64,000 nucleotides of DNA, from the NCBI RefSeq assembly GCF_010894405.1, contig NZ_JAAIYA010000004.1:62001-126000 (forward strand). Reading direction: 5' to 3'. Of the stretch, positions 44,403 through 54,575 are shown in pieces. This stretch comes from Pyxidicoccus caerfyrddinensis. GTDB lineage: Bacteria > Myxococcota > Myxococcia > Myxococcales > Myxococcaceae. The stretch's first letter is position 1. Each line of letters starts with the position of its first letter. The notes beneath the pieces were generated by a model, which was not told the DNA's origin, did not search any database, and was given only the letters and a program-made list of their open reading frames with translations. The position numbers were made by a program, and so were the translations under genes.

Positions 44403-46637
44403 ATGTCGAGACCCGGAATGGCCGCGCCACGCGGCCTGCTGTGCATGCTTTGGACGCTATCCCTGTGGATGACCAGTGCCTGTGACGACGGGCCGACCCG
44501 CTCAGTGGAGCGCTCCGGCCCATTGCTCGAAGGGCCCTTCGTCGCGGTGTCTCGCGAGCTGAGCCCCGAGTCGTGGGAGCGCCTGCGCCTGGGACTCGGC
44601 GTGACGCCGGAGACGCGCAACGCGGAGGGGAACGGGACGTTCTACCTCGCGCTCCGCAAGAAGGAGCTGGGCCAGCGCTGGTTCATGTCTGCCTTCCTGA
44701 AGCAGGACACCCCGGCGGACGCCTTCGGCAACGTCGTCAGGACGCTGGGCGTACGCGTGGTGTCCTTCCAGGTGCAGAACGGCAAGCTGTATGCGTTCGA
44801 CGTGGATGACACCAAGGTGCGCAGCGAGCTGTTCAAGCCGGACGAGATCATCGAGGCGTGGCCCGTCATCACCGACGATGCCACCTTCAACCGGCTGCCA
44901 GGCTCGGAGGACTACATCCTCTTCGACCCTGCCGCGGGCCTGGACCGCCTCATGGGAATGGACGACCTGGGATCCACCTACGACGCCGGGTTCGAGGTTG
45001 AGCTGGCCTTCGCGCGGCGCTTCCGGAAGCTGGACACCGGCATCGCCTTCGAGAAGCTCGTCACCGGCCATGCGCAGCCCTACAGCGCGGAGGCCTACGT
45101 CCCCCCTCGAGTCACCGCGACGCTGGCTCTCGAGTTGAAGCGCTACCAGGAAGGTGCGGGCTTCACGACGCCCCCCGCGCCGCCGCTCACGCACTACTTC
45201 CTCAACGAGCCGCGGCTCATCCCCAACAGTGGCCTGCTCACCCAGGAGGTGCCCATCAAGTGGAACATCCGGCCGGGGATGAAGCCCATCGCGTGGGTAA
45301 TCTCAGACACGCTGGTGAAGACGCAGCAGGACCCGCGCTATCGCGACTACGACATCATCGGCGCGGTGAAGCGGGGCGTGGAGCATTGGAACGAGGCCTT
45401 CGGCTTCCAGGCGCTCTCCGTACGGGTGGCGCGGCAGGGCGAGTCCCTGGGGGACCTGGACCTGAACTCCATCTTCTTCGACCCCGACCCGAGCTACACC
45501 TCCGCGCGCGCGGACTTCCGCTCCAACCCGAACACCGGGGAGATTCTCGGTGCCAACGTGTACCTCCCCATCGCCTGGCTGGACGTGGCGGTGGCGGGGG
45601 GAGAGGCGGAGCCCGTGATGCCGGAAGCGGGGGTCGCTTCCCGTCCCCGGCTCGAGCTGTCGTGGAACGGCCTGACGCCCGAGCGGCTGTGCGAGCTGGA
45701 CGTCTCGGAGGCACTGGCGGGAGCTGCGATCCCCGTCGTTGCCGGGCTCGCGGAGACGCTGCCGCCCCTGACGCCCAAGGAGCGCGTGGAGCGCATCTTC
45801 ACGGACGTGGTGATGCATGAGATTGGCCACACGCTGGGCCTGCGACACAACTTCAAGGGCTCCCTGACGTTCCCCTCCTCCTCGGTGATGGAATACACCT
45901 ACCTGCCGGACCAGGCCTACCGGGGGGGCGGAGTGGGGCCCTATGACGTGTCCGCCATCCGCTACCTCTACGGGCTGTCCTCCCACCTGCCGGAAGAGGC
46001 GTTCTGCACGGATGATGACCTCTGGCTGGACGTGGACTGCAACCGCACGGACACCACCTCGAACCCGCTCGAGCTCTTCTATGGCACGGCGTACCGGGAG
46101 CAGCTCCGCGTGACGCTGGAGACGGGAGCCCCGCCTCCGGCCGACGCGCTCCTCAATAGCGTGTTGCAATACGTGCGCTCGGGCCGCTCCAACCAGGAGA
46201 AGCTGCGGGCCTGGAACATCGCCACGGAGGGGCTGCTCGCCCCCATTCCTCCGGAGACCCTGGCGGCGTTCCCGGGCTACGGCGACAGGGCGGATGCCCA
46301 GTCCCGGCGAGTCCTCCAGCGCCTGTACCTGGACAACGCCAGGACCCGAGGCCTCTTCATGTCGGCGGACCCGCGGCCCGATTCCCTCTTCACACCCGTG
46401 CTGCTGGCGCAACTGCGTGGCAACCTGCTCAACGTGGACGGCGTGCGCAGCCGGGCCACGCGCCGCACGGCCATCGACATCCTGAAGAAGCTCCAGACGT
46501 ACGAGGCCTTCACCGTGCTGCGCGAGGCGCGTGACGTCGTGGAGGCGTCCCTGCCGGGGCTCTCCGGGCAGGCGCGGATGGACGCAGAGGACCTGGTCAG
46601 CCGACTGGTCCAGGCAACATCCCCGTACTTCAACTGA
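44403..46637 (+). CDS. Lipoprotein zinc metalloprotease of HEIGH type
   Basis: The 744-residue protein starts at ATG 44403 behind AAGGGGA. The signal ends MTSAC. The catalytic core contains HEIGHTLGLRH at 472-482 (HExxHxxGxxH), followed by NFKGS and the Met-turn SSVMEYTY. A propeptide-like N-terminal part (about 30-250) and a C-terminal helical part (about 560-744) fit the large zinc-dependent metalloproteases of the DUF4953-type group. It should be anchored at the outer membrane and degrade proteins outside. It ends at a convergent junction with a 12-bp hairpin. Confidence 0.9.
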   Translation: MSRPGMAAPRGLLCMLWTLSLWMTSACDDGPTRSVERSGPLLEGPFVAVSRELSPESWERLRLGLGVTPETRNAEGNGTFYLALRKKELGQRWFMSAFLKQDTPADAFGNVVRTLGVRVVSFQVQNGKLYAFDVDDTKVRSELFKPDEIIEAWPVITDDATFNRLPGSEDYILFDPAAGLDRLMGMDDLGSTYDAGFEVELAFARRFRKLDTGIAFEKLVTGHAQPYSAEAYVPPRVTATLALELKRYQEGAGFTTPPAPPLTHYFLNEPRLIPNSGLLTQEVPIKWNIRPGMKPIAWVISDTLVKTQQDPRYRDYDIIGAVKRGVEHWNEAFGFQALSVRVARQGESLGDLDLNSIFFDPDPSYTSARADFRSNPNTGEILGANVYLPIAWLDVAVAGGEAEPVMPEAGVASRPRLELSWNGLTPERLCELDVSEALAGAAIPVVAGLAETLPPLTPKERVERIFTDVVMHEIGHTLGLRHNFKGSLTFPSSSVMEYTYLPDQAYRGGGVGPYDVSAIRYLYGLSSHLPEEAFCTDDDLWLDVDCNRTDTTSNPLELFYGTAYREQLRVTLETGAPPPADALLNSVLQYVRSGRSNQEKLRAWNIATEGLLAPIPPETLAAFPGYGDRADAQSRRVLQRLYLDNARTRGLFMSADPRPDSLFTPVLLAQLRGNLLNVDGVRSRATRRTAIDILKKLQTYEAFTVLREARDVVEASLPGLSGQARMDAEDLVSRLVQATSPYFN

Positions 46638-46760
46638 GGAGATTGCTCTCGAGCAACCCACCGCTGCCACGGCAGCTCGCAGTGCGATGGCGCACGTGCC
46701 CGGCCGAGTCCGCGGCACCTACTACATCCAGAGCCAGCTGGAGTGTCGGGCGGCGGAAGT

Positions 46761-46794
46761 GAGGCGGGTGGGGCTCTGGGCGCCCACCCGCCTC
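46761..46794. terminator. Perfect 12-bp inverted repeat between convergent genes
   Basis: GAGGCGGGTGGG (46761-46772) and CCCACCCGCCTC (46783-46794) are exact complements around a 10-base loop. It lies between the HEIGH-type protease and the neprosin-type gene, both ending here, so it probably terminates both. It has no T-tract. Confidence 0.55.
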
Positions 46795-46810
46795 CGCCGC
46801 GAGGATGCGG

Positions 46811-48220
46811 CTACATGCAGTTGGCGTTGAAGCCAGTGCCACCGAAGAAGAAGTAGCGGCCCCAGTTCCCCGGGTCATTGTTCAGCGAGATGTCGTAGCA
46901 GTACGGGTCGTCGCGGTACGCGGTGAGCCCGGACGGGTCCGTGTAGAAGTTGCTCGTGTTCACATAGAGCAGGCGGCGCTGGTAGGCCGCGTACCCGAAC
47001 CACGACGCCGGGTAGGCGCCGCTGCCCATGTCCGTGGACGTGTGCAGGTTGAGGTTCCGGTTGTCGATGATTTCGCCGCCGAAGTCGATGGACCCGGCGT
47101 TGTTCGCCAAGCCATTCGCGTCGAAGCGGGTGCGCGGGTAGTAGCCCACCCAGACGTCGCCGTACCTCAGCCACCAGTTGCCCGAGGTGCCGTCCTTGTA
47201 CCAGAGCAGCTTGAACTCGTACTGAGGGCCGCCGGGCGTGCTGTAGTTGCTGAAGGTCCCGCCGATGGGGATGGTGTTGTTGACCTGGACGAACGCGCCG
47301 CAGCTCAGGTTGTAGCAACCGCCGCTGCCGTAGTTGTCCGGCGTGAAGTAGATGAACAGGCGCGAGTTGTAGTCACCGTATAGGTCCCGGTACTTCTGCC
47401 AGCCGGCCTCCACCGTCTCCAGCGAAGCACCCGAGCCGCGGACGACCCACATCTGCGACAGGCTGAACTCGCTGTTCAGCTCGGTGTACGGGTTCCAGAT
47501 GTTGAAGATGCTCTCGGCGCCCATGTTGTCCACCCACTGGTGCGCGTGGGCGTACTGGTGCTGGGCCGTGGGGCCGTTGCGCGGCGGCTCGATGCCCTCG
47601 AAGCCCCGGGGCTTGCCGGTGTCCACGGGAAGTCGGCCGGCGAGGTGGTTGGGCACCTTGCGGCGGAACTCGTCCAGCGTCTCGAAGCGCTTGAGCGTCT
47701 CCAGCTTGAGCTGGACGATGGGCACGGTGCCCTCCGGGCAGCGCCGCATCGCGCCGAAGGCGTCCACATCTCCCGGGCCGGACACCTCGGCCTCGAGCGT
47801 CGCGGGCCGCGTTTCGCGCCGGGGCGACGCGAGGTCCGCGGCCTTGGCCTCGGGGTCCGGCGGCGGCAGGGTGCTCGGCGCAAGCTGGATGCGGTGGTTC
47901 TCCATGCCGGGCTGCCGCAGCGCGGGCTGCAGGTGCAGCGGGACGCAGTCGATGTCGTCACCGCCACGGCTCCTGAAGTGGTGCACCACGTCCTTCGCGT
48001 CGTAGAGCGACGACAGGTGCCGCTTCATCCTCGCCAGCTCCTTGACGTCGCGGACGCGCTCCACCAGGCCGATGCTCGCGGAGGAAGTCTCCGGATGGGA
48101 CGCCGCCTCCTCGGCCTCGGCTTCCGCACACCCCGCGAGCCCCAGGCCCACGCAGGAGATGACTCCCAGTCGCAACAGCCATCCTGACTCGGGATGACGG
48201 GTCAGCTTCGCTTTCTTCAT
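46811..48220 (-). CDS. Neprosin-type (DUF239) glutamic-peptidase-like lipoprotein
   Basis: The 469-residue lipoprotein (LGLAGC) begins at ATG 48220 behind GAGGGGA. The N-terminal ~220 residues form a propeptide-like region. The C-terminal ~240 residues match the neprosin domain: SIFNIWNPYT, then EFSLSQMW with E251, and later FGGEIID with E383. These two Glu are the likely catalytic pair of this glutamic peptidase family, known from plant pitcher neprosin, which cuts after proline. Six Cys in the domain suggest disulfides. It would act outside the cell, probably after loss of the propeptide. Confidence 0.85.
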   Translation of the reverse strand: MKKAKLTRHPESGWLLRLGVISCVGLGLAGCAEAEAEEAASHPETSSASIGLVERVRDVKELARMKRHLSSLYDAKDVVHHFRSRGGDDIDCVPLHLQPALRQPGMENHRIQLAPSTLPPPDPEAKAADLASPRRETRPATLEAEVSGPGDVDAFGAMRRCPEGTVPIVQLKLETLKRFETLDEFRRKVPNHLAGRLPVDTGKPRGFEGIEPPRNGPTAQHQYAHAHQWVDNMGAESIFNIWNPYTELNSEFSLSQMWVVRGSGASLETVEAGWQKYRDLYGDYNSRLFIYFTPDNYGSGGCYNLSCGAFVQVNNTIPIGGTFSNYSTPGGPQYEFKLLWYKDGTSGNWWLRYGDVWVGYYPRTRFDANGLANNAGSIDFGGEIIDNRNLNLHTSTDMGSGAYPASWFGYAAYQRRLLYVNTSNFYTDPSGLTAYRDDPYCYDISLNNDPGNWGRYFFFGGTGFNANCM

Positions 48221-48408
48221 GGATTCCCCTCTGCGGACAACGGGTGGGAACCCACCATCGGCGCGCTACCGAAGTATCTCGCCCAGGCAGGTTCAGCCTG
48301 CGTCCCAGACATGCCGTCCGGAGCGCAGCAGCACCCAAGACCCGCTTCGGCGCGGATGTGACAGGAGGTGCGGTGCCTCGGGAGGGGTGGCCCACGAATC
48401 AGCGGGGA

Positions 48409-49047
48409 CTACCGCCCCGCGCCCGAGGCCTGCGCGCCACTGCCTGCCAGTTCGACGACGCTGGCGGAGAATTCACCCTCCAGCCAGGCCTCGAAGGCGC
48501 CGGGCTCGCTGCGAGCGCGGATGCGACCCTTGGCCGTACCGCCCTCGGGGATGAGCGACACGGTGACGTCCTGGAGCGCGTACACCTCCGCGGGCCACGC
48601 GCGCGTCACCCGCAGCACGTAGCCCTTGCAGCCGCGCAGGTCTCCCGGCCTGTCCAGGTCCGTCTTCCCGCACGCCAGCGCGAGCGAGTAGACGGCCAGC
48701 TTCGCGCTGCCGCCGCCCGCGGCCTCGCTGCGCACCGTACCCAGCAGCACCACGCCCTCGCCGGGCGCCAGCGTGCGGGCGGCACGCATCAGCTTCTGCG
48801 GATCGCCCTGCCCCGTGCCGCTCTCCGCCGCCTTGAGCAGCTCGGAGGGGCGGAGGTAGCGAAGCGTCGCGTCGCCGATGAGCGCCGTGTTGAGAACGAA
48901 CTCCTCCTGAAGCCGCTCCCGGAGCACTCCCTTCTCGGGGGACTCGAGGAAGCGCATCTCCACCGACGGGAGCCGGGAGCTCCGGGCGGCGCAGGCCGAG
49001 AGGGTCAGGGCCGCCAGCGCGGCCATGCAGCACAGTCGCGGATTCAT
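48409..49047 (-). CDS. Small lipoprotein, partner of the OmpA-type protein
   Basis: The 212-residue lipoprotein has a signal ending LSAC and starts at ATG 49047, 25 bases after the OmpA-type gene on the same strand. The middle is alpha/beta (VVLLGTVRSEAAGGGSAKLA) and the C-terminus is beta-rich. It resembles the small envelope lipoproteins that use a TolB/LpoB-like fold to assemble at the outer membrane, but the match is weak. I infer co-expression with the peptidoglycan-binding partner upstream. Confidence 0.7.
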   Translation of the reverse strand: MNPRLCCMAALAALTLSACAARSSRLPSVEMRFLESPEKGVLRERLQEEFVLNTALIGDATLRYLRPSELLKAAESGTGQGDPQKLMRAARTLAPGEGVVLLGTVRSEAAGGGSAKLAVYSLALACGKTDLDRPGDLRGCKGYVLRVTRAWPAEVYALQDVTVSLIPEGGTAKGRIRARSEPGAFEAWLEGEFSASVVELAGSGAQASGAGR

Positions 49048-49072
49048 GCGTGTCTCCTGTGTGTCTTCCGGC

Positions 49073-49810
49073 CTAGCGGCTCGCCGAGCGGTTCTTGATG
49101 CCGGGCGCCTGGTCCTCGGACGCGAGCACTATTTCGATGCGGCGGTTGAGGCTCTTGCCCTGCGGCGACTTGTTGGAGGCGATGGGGCGGTACTCGCCAA
49201 AGCCCGCCGCGGAGAGCTTGTCCGCGGACACGCCCTGCTCCTGCAGCAGCCGCACCACCGCGAGCGCACGCGAGGTGGACAGCTCCCAGTTGCTGGGGAA
49301 GGGCCCCTTGGGGTCGGTGGGCACGTCGTCGGTGTGTCCCTCCACTCGGACGAGCTTGCCCTGCACGTCCTTGAGCGCCTGGGCCACCTTGGCGAGCGCC
49401 GCCTGCCCCTCGGGGTTGATGGCCACGCTGCCCGACGAGAACAGGATGCGGTCCTTCATCTTCACCACGGTGCGGCCCTTGAGCTCCGACAGCTCTATCT
49501 TGCCGGCCTTGATCTCCTCCTTGAGGCTCTGCGCGAGCTGCTCGTACTGCGAGGACTTCTTCTCCAGCTCCTCACGGGCCTGCGCGAGCGCCTCGTCCGA
49601 GCGGGTCCGCTCTTTGCGCAGCGACGCCAGCTCCTCGTTGAGCTGCGCCACCTTCGCCTCCAGCGCCTTCACCTTCTCCGCCTCGTCTCCGTACTGGCGG
49701 CGGTAGTTCTCCGCCTCCAGGGACTTGGACTCCAGCTGCGACTTCGACACGCCACAGCCCGCCAGCAGTCCCAACATGGCCAGCGACGCCAGCTTCCGGT
49801 TCAGGTCCAT
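49073..49810 (-). CDS. OmpA-domain peptidoglycan-binding lipoprotein
   Basis: The start is ATG 49810 behind GGAGGGG; the longer frame adds 13 residues through the ribosome site. The 245-residue protein has a lipoprotein signal (LGLLAGC), a long coiled coil (about 25-100) and a C-terminal OmpA/MotB domain (about 110-235). The key segments are FSSGSVAINPEG, VEGHTDD, LSTSRALAVV and LNRRIEIV, with the peptidoglycan-binding Asp and Arg. It should tether the outer membrane to the wall. It precedes a second lipoprotein gene by 25 bases, so they form an operon. Confidence 0.93.
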   Translation of the reverse strand: MDLNRKLASLAMLGLLAGCGVSKSQLESKSLEAENYRRQYGDEAEKVKALEAKVAQLNEELASLRKERTRSDEALAQAREELEKKSSQYEQLAQSLKEEIKAGKIELSELKGRTVVKMKDRILFSSGSVAINPEGQAALAKVAQALKDVQGKLVRVEGHTDDVPTDPKGPFPSNWELSTSRALAVVRLLQEQGVSADKLSAAGFGEYRPIASNKSPQGKSLNRRIEIVLASEDQAPGIKNRSASR

Positions 49811-50138
49811 GACCCCTCCGTGCGCGAGTGAGTGCGGAACTCTTCGCATCGAAGCCGTGTGGGCCGAAACGGACCAGAGTGCGTGCCATGGACGGAATGG
49901 CGCAACGCTGGCGCAGTCATTCAGCGCGGCTGTGAGCCGTGTTCACCGTCTGGGACTGACGGTGAACCTCATGAGCTTCTCGAGGCTCCCTTCGTCCGGG
50001 GCACGCGGCCCAGCACCGGCCGCAGCACGGGTCGTCGGGGGGAACGGCAGGAAACCCGGCGCCACCACCGGCATCAGCGCAACGCGGCCCAGATCCATCG
50101 GCGGAACATCGTCGACGAGGCTGGGCCCCTGAGCGCGC
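49811..50138. other. Intergenic region with a perfect hairpin
   Basis: A 10-bp inverted repeat lies at 49941-49967: GTTCACCGTC and GACGGTGAAC around 7 bases. It sits downstream of the toroid-like gene (minus strand) and 130 bases before the OmpA gene start, so it may terminate the former. A minus-strand frame just before it (about 50100-49943, ending SLEKLMRFTVSPRR) could encode a short peptide or be a remnant, but it has no ribosome site. Confidence 0.45.
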
Positions 50139-51179
50139 TCACGCCGTCTCGTGGAGCAGCCCCGCCTGCGCGAGCGCGACGAGCCGCTCGCGCGTCGTCT
50201 GCCAGGAGCGCGTCAGGAAGGGCGACACCTCGCCCACGCTGCTCGAGGCCTCGAGCAGCGGGAAGCTGGAGGCGGGCACGCGCTTCGTCCATCTCCCGTC
50301 CTCCGCCGGAACCCGCGTCGTCTTGCCGGCGAACGCCTGCCGCCCGATGCGGACCCGCCCATCCGGGAACCGGGCCTCGAGGTCGACGACGACGTGCGAG
50401 ATCGCGCTCCAGGGCAGCGGGCGCTGCAGCCGATGCGCCCACTCCACCAGCACGGCCAGGCCGCGCAGGACGTCATGGAAGTAGAAGCGCGGGAAGGTCA
50501 GCTGCGGCCACCCGGCCGCGCTCCCCCGCTCCTCCGCGTTGTGCACGGTGTCCGAGCCCTGGACGAGCGCACGCCCGACGAGGAAGCCCGCGGCGCGGTC
50601 CATGAACGCCACGTCCTCGGGGCGCGTGCGCACGGCCGTCAGGGCCAGCATCGCCTCCAGCGGTGCCACGGTGCCGACCATGGAGCTGGGGACCTCGCCC
50701 TGGACGAGGTACGCATCCGGGTCGCAGCTCAGCCCGCCATCGGCCATCTGGTAGCGCGCGAACCAGTCGCGGACCCAGGGCAGGCGGGTGTCCACATCGA
50801 CGCCGCAGGCGAGCAGCACCGGCACGATGCACCCCAGGGCACAATGGCAGAACGAATCGCGGGCGGGATCCAGCCCGGCGGGCGTGTCCTCGGGGTGGAT
50901 GGGGAAGATCTTCAGCGGAATGCGGGAGAGCGCGGCGACGAGCGCCTCGGCGGCTGCACGCGGAATCCGCCCCGACGCGCCCCGCTCGTGCAGGAGCAGC
51001 AGGTGCCACCACGGCGAGTCCCACTTCGGCCAGTAGGGGTCCTCCGCGAGGCTGGCGAGCGCCACCTCCGAGCCGAGGTACGCGAGGGAGTGCTCCACCT
51101 CCCGCGCCGCGCCGTCGTCACGCGAGGGCGCGGGCGCATCGTGGCGCTCGAAACGTTTGATGGTGGATGCAAGGTCCAT
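50139..51179 (-). CDS. Alpha/alpha-toroid-like protein (prenyltransferase/squalene-cyclase-like fold)
   Basis: The 346-residue cytosolic protein is helical with repeats of the toroid type: YQMADGGLSCDPDAYL resembles the QW-type motif of terpene cyclases and prenyltransferases, and WPQLTFPRFYFHDVLRGLAV is another repeat. The DxDD or DDxxD motifs of active cyclases are not visible, so an enzyme role is not supported. It lies 18 bases after the S41 protease gene on the same strand. Annotations of similar proteins vary. I give fold only. Confidence 0.65.
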   Translation of the reverse strand: MDLASTIKRFERHDAPAPSRDDGAAREVEHSLAYLGSEVALASLAEDPYWPKWDSPWWHLLLLHERGASGRIPRAAAEALVAALSRIPLKIFPIHPEDTPAGLDPARDSFCHCALGCIVPVLLACGVDVDTRLPWVRDWFARYQMADGGLSCDPDAYLVQGEVPSSMVGTVAPLEAMLALTAVRTRPEDVAFMDRAAGFLVGRALVQGSDTVHNAEERGSAAGWPQLTFPRFYFHDVLRGLAVLVEWAHRLQRPLPWSAISHVVVDLEARFPDGRVRIGRQAFAGKTTRVPAEDGRWTKRVPASSFPLLEASSSVGEVSPFLTRSWQTTRERLVALAQAGLLHETA

Positions 51180-51197
51180 GGCCCACTCCCATATCAG

Positions 51198-53488
51198 CTA
51201 CGGGCGTTGCGCCGGGCGGGTCGCCGGCCCCGCGGTGGCGGCGGGCTTTACCGGCTCCTCGAGGAGCTGCAGCGCGCGCTCCAGCACCTCATCCCTGCCC
51301 GCGCGCAGGCCCGCGAGCGTCGGGTGCACGGCCACATGGGGCGTGAGCCCCTTGCGCTGGAGCTGGCTCCCATCCGCGTGACGGGTGTCCATGCCCGTGA
51401 AGCTCATCCAGATGCCGCCGGGCAGCGAGGTGTACGTCATGTTGCCATCCACTCCGGCGGTGGGACTGCCAACGAAGGTCGTCCCACAGGTGGCCTCCAA
51501 CATCAATCCCATGGTCTCGGCCGCGCTCATGGCACCCGCATCGATGAGCGTCACGGTGCGGCCGCGGTACACCGGCACATCCGCGGTGGGAACGTCCTGC
51601 ATCAGCACCGCACGGCCATTCACCAGCGCCGAACCCGCGACGAGGGGGACCTCGAAGCGAGCCTCGGTCTTCGCGCCCTTCACGTTGAGGTACGGCGCCA
51701 GCACGCTTGTCGTCCCCCGCGGGTAGCCCCGCAGATCAAACACGATGGCCCGGGTCCCCTGGGCTTTCTTCATGACCTCCGCCACCTCGCCGGGCTCGAG
51801 CTGCGCGAGGTTCACGTAGCTGATGTCGCCCTCCAGCAGCTTGAAGGGCTCGTGAGCGCGTCCCTCCCGGGACACATGGGAGGCCCGCTTCACCTTCACC
51901 TCGCGCACCCCCTTCTCGTTGCGCACCGTGAAGGTCGCCTCGGCGCCCTGGGGGCCCTGGGGGCCCGCGAGCGCCATGTTGATGTTGAGGAGGCGAGTCG
52001 ACGCCTCCGTGGAGTTTTGCTTGAAGGAGGCGAAGCGTCGGAGCCGATCCTCCAGCGGCTCGCCGTCCACCTTCTCGATGATGTCCCCCACGGAGAGCCC
52101 CTGCGCGAGCTCCGCATCCAAGATCTCGGCGACGACCACCTTCCCCTCGATGTCTCGCCCGTCGAAGGGAGCCCAGGATCCACCCCAGAACTCCTGGTAC
52201 GCGGGGTGACCACTGATGGAGACATGGCCGTCGCGCAGGTCCGTGGAGGCCTTCGCGACCTCGAGCGCATACTCCTTCGCGTCCCTGGCGGCCTCGAAGC
52301 GCTTCAGCAAGAGGGGGAGCTGCTGGCTCCAGTCCACGTCCATCAGGTGGGTATAGGGGAAGAAGAGCTGCACCACGTTCCACAGCCGCACGGCCGCCAG
52401 CAGGCGCAGCTCGCGCGAGGGGTACGGGGTCTCCTTGTATGTGTTGTCCGGGCGCCACAGGACTTCGGGCTGGACGGAGGCAGTGGTGCCCTTGGGCTTG
52501 GACTTCTGCCTGGACAGGGCCAGCGCCCGGGCGAAGGCCGCGTCGGGGGCCTTCAGGTCGACTCGCGCCGGGAGTTCTTCATCGAGGCCCACAGGCAGCA
52601 CCGTCTCGCTCGTTCGGACGATGGCGGTGAGCTTCTCGCCCAGCGGCACGTCCTGGGTGTCCACGGTCAACGCGTCCGTCACGGGCCCCTCGCCCACGAA
52701 GAGCGCGCGACCGGCGGCGCGCAGCGCCAGGAGCTTCGGAGAGACCGGGCTGTGATCGTCCAGCAGGAAGACGACTCGCGCGGGCTTCTTCCCGAGATAG
52801 CCTTTCACGACCGAGCTGGCATCCTGGGTGAAGAGCGTGGTGTAGGGGGTGTCCATGCCGTTCTGCGCCTTGTAGCCCCCGTGAATCGTGGACCTCAGCC
52901 CCGGAACGGCCAGCTCTCCCTCGAAGAACAGGGGGACGATCTGGTCCACCGCGCTGGAGACGCTCCAGACCGCCTCCGGGGCGAAGCCGCGCAGACGCAG
53001 GTCCACGACCACGGCTCGCGCCTTCTCGACGGGCCCCCAGAGTTGGGGCCCAGGCCCCAGAACTCCTGGAGTCCCTCGGGGGACGTGAGGTTGCGCAGGT
53101 CCAGCACCACCACGTCCTTCTCCAAGCCAATCAGCGGCCGGAGCGTCGGTGGAGCCAGCGTGGCGGGCGGCTGCGTGCTCTTCACCTTCGTGGCGGGATC
53201 CTCGAGCGCGTCGAGCATCGACTGCACGGCCGCCGCGTACTCGTCGGTGCTCCTGGCGGCCTCCACCTTCGGCACGGCGTTCATGAACGCCGCGTCCCAA
53301 TCAATGCGCCGTGAAAGCATCCACGGGTGGCGGTAACGCACCTGCCCCCAGAGTTCCCCCACCGCCGCCAGCCTCTGGAGCCGCGTGCGCTCCTGCTCCT
53401 CCGGCTTCGCCTGTGGTGCCGCTGCCGCCGAGACAGCGAGCAGGGCCAGACACACTCCCAGCCTCAAACCAATGCCATGGGTCCGCAT
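51198..53488 (-). pseudogene. S41 C-terminal processing protease, frameshifted
   Basis: From ATG 53488 (signal peptide LRLGVCLALLAVSAAAA) the frame runs through FWGLGP and then fails. The continuation (LWGPVEKARAVVVDLR) is in another frame, with the shift near 53035-53065 in a G/C run. One missing base would restore a 760-residue protein. The rest has a PDZ domain (GLSVGDIIEKVDGEPL) and the S41 core, with the Ser in DAGAMSAAE and GSPTAGVDGN after it. Members of this group are secreted C-terminal processing proteases. Either the gene is broken or the sequence has an error; the open frame after the shift is fully conserved, which favours a recent event or an error. It is followed by the toroid-like gene. 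Confidence 0.75.
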
Positions 53489-53633
53489 CGTTCGTGCTCT
53501 CTCCTTGCGCCGCCCGATGCCAGCGCACGCCGACTCTATTCGAGTCACCGCGCTTCGAAGGAGCCCTGACTTCGCGTGACGTGTGGGCCTGGGCACGCCA
53601 CGGTGGCTCGTCATGCGCCAGGAGTCGCGGGCC

Positions 53634-54377
53634 TCAGCCCACGGCGCGAAGGGGCGTGGCCGTGCCGCGGGTGGCCTCGTCCACCCGGTCCAGCCATGCG
53701 CTCAGCCGCTTGCGGTGCGCCACCTGTTGCGCCTGCCAGGGCGTGAGGGGCGTGCGCAGGCTGTGCAGCTGGCCGAAGAGGGCCAGGTCCGCCACGCCCA
53801 GTCCGCCAGGGAGCCAGAAGCCCTGCTCGGGGGCGCGCGCGTCGAGGTGGTCGAGCAGCGTCTCGAACCGCCGCCAGCACGCCTCCGGGCCCGCGCGCCA
53901 CACGTCGCGCGCCACCAGCCCCCGCACCACCTTGCGCCGGATGAGCCCCGGCACCACCGCGCGCACCGGTGCTGGCATGGAGCCGAAGTAGGCGGCGCGG
54001 GTGGCCGGCCAGTTGCGCTCGTCCGCCCACCGCGCCGCCACCAGGAAGCCGTTGAAGGCCGTGTCGGCCAGCTCCTCCCAGAGCAGGGCCTCCGGGCTGG
54101 AGGCGATGCGGCCCGGGACGAGCTGGATGATGCGGGCGAGGATGGCGGTGGAGTCCGGCACGGCCTCGCCGCCCACCAGCAGCACGGGCACCTGTCCGGT
54201 GGAGTTGTGGGCCCGGTGCGACGCCGGGTTCCCCGCGCAGTTCCGCGTATAGGGCAGGCCCGCGTACTTCAGAGCGCGGTGCACCTTGAGACAGAAGGGG
54301 GAATAGCTCTCGATGCTGGGGAGGCCGGCGTCGGCCACCTCGAGCAGGGTCAGGGACGGAAGTGCGTTCGTGTTCAT
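53634..54377 (-). CDS. Glutathione S-transferase family protein
   Basis: The 247-residue protein has a thioredoxin-like N-domain: ESYSPFCLKVHRALKYAG (Ser/Cys at the catalytic edge), GQVPVLLVGGEAVPDSTAI (the cis-Pro and Glu/Ser glutathione loop). The C-terminal helical domain ends at LADLALFGQ-type helix (VADLALFGQLHSLRTP). No signal peptide is seen. It probably conjugates or reduces small molecules with glutathione; the substrate is unknown. It has no clear ribosome site and stands between the S41 and sirtuin genes on the same strand. Confidence 0.88.
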   Translation of the reverse strand: MNTNALPSLTLLEVADAGLPSIESYSPFCLKVHRALKYAGLPYTRNCAGNPASHRAHNSTGQVPVLLVGGEAVPDSTAILARIIQLVPGRIASSPEALLWEELADTAFNGFLVAARWADERNWPATRAAYFGSMPAPVRAVVPGLIRRKVVRGLVARDVWRAGPEACWRRFETLLDHLDARAPEQGFWLPGGLGVADLALFGQLHSLRTPLTPWQAQQVAHRKRLSAWLDRVDEATRGTATPLRAVG

Positions 54378-54575
54378 GGAGACAGAGTGTAGCGGGCCTG
54401 TGACAGCCTTATGTCAGGATTGTTCATCCCGGGCATGGCGGGGCCGGAGCGTCACCCTGCTGCGGCAGGACGCGAGTGCCTACGCCTTCGCGCTCGCCCA
54501 CGCGCTCACCCACCGCAAGCTGGCCTGCTACCTGGACCCGCTCGGCTCGCCCCCCAGGGGCCAGGATGCCGGCGC

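Noticed and set aside
50151-53336. A 1061-codon plus-strand open frame across the toroid and S41 genes.
   Set aside because: It is opposite genuine family matches and has Arg/His-rich low complexity without domains; it is an artefact of strong GC bias.
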